Source: an uncultured Collinsella sp. (GTDB lineage Bacteria > Actinomycetota > Coriobacteriia > Coriobacteriales > Coriobacteriaceae). Taken from it: a DNA stretch of 64,000 nucleotides. The stretch's first letter is position 1; every line of letters starts with the position of its first letter. The translations under genes were made by a program, and so were the position numbers. This document shows, piece after piece, positions 63,943-64,000 of this stretch. The notes below the pieces were generated by a model that was not told where the DNA came from, ran no database searches, and worked only from the letters and a program-made list of their open reading frames with translations. Where the stretch lies: positions 1 to 64,000 of the forward strand of contig CABUGI010000001.1 of NCBI GenBank assembly GCA_902491055.1, read 5' to 3'.

Positions 63943-64000
63943 ATGAGTGCCGCAAGCAAAAAGAGCAAGACGCAGCAGCTCAAGGAGCGTTGGGAAAACG
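63943..64000 (+). CDS. start of an unidentified gene, cut by the window end
   Basis: AAAGGAG lies 6 bases before ATG 63943. Nineteen codons are visible, Lys/Ser/Gln-rich (MSAASKKSKTQQLKERWEN). Genes after rnhB often encode YraN (UPF0102) proteins, but this start does not resemble that family, so I give no name. Confidence 0.55.
   Translation, partial: MSAASKKSKTQQLKERWEN

Overview
The window joins two kinds of DNA. Positions 1 to about 31,400 are the right-hand part of a temperate siphophage (prophage). Everything from about 31,560 to the end is core chromosome of a high-GC Gram-positive bacterium. Gene content, frequent TTG starts and gene order (mreBCD-mrdA-rodA, TIGR03960/TIGR03936 radical SAM pair, rplU-rpmA-obg, rpsP-khpA-rimM-trmD-lepB, glyQS, ppdK with its regulator) suggest a Coriobacteriia host, most likely Collinsella or a close relative. 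This is an inference from gene content; no 16S rRNA gene is present.

Prophage layout, all on the + strand: recombination and replication (DUF1351-like fragment, ERF annealing protein, SSB, DUF6291-like replication protein with a 9 x 12 bp repeat, DnaC-like loader, HNH-like protein) at 1-3634; a run of small, mostly overlapping accessory genes, many Cys-rich or zinc-ribbon, at 3637-8757; HNH, small and large terminase, portal and a MuF head protein with a nuclease-like C-terminal domain at 8754-13804; scaffold, capsid, connectors and tail tube at 14035-17563; tail chaperones made by a -1 frameshift, tape measure, Dit, a tail endopeptidase-like protein and baseplate proteins at 17563-25753; a diversity-generating retroelement (DGR) at 25763-28845; and small tail, holin and amidase lysis genes at 28964-31364. 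Integrase and repressor are not seen and should lie left of the window.

The DGR is the outstanding system. A DUF6273-like tail-tip gene (25763-26671) ends in a 129 bp variable repeat (26532-26660). A 129 bp template repeat (27269-27397) lies between avd (26775-27245) and a YMDD reverse transcriptase (27601-28845). My base-by-base alignment finds 11 differences, and all 11 fall on template adenines. A 6 bp hairpin with a 4 nt loop sits 3 nt after the variable repeat and overlaps the stop codon, resembling the target-recognition hairpin known from the Bordetella phage BPP-1 DGR. The phage can therefore be expected to diversify its probable receptor-binding protein.

The chromosomal part begins with a CtpE-like P-type ATPase. 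Its leader has competing stem-loops that look like a transcription attenuator or an unassigned riboswitch. Then follow two envelope-linked zinc-ribbon/TPR proteins and a cyclophilin, the cell-shape operon, ribosome and translation genes, dinB (the only minus-strand gene), and the pyruvate phosphate dikinase pair, which lies between lepB and rplS. The window ends in a new gene of which only 19 codons are visible.
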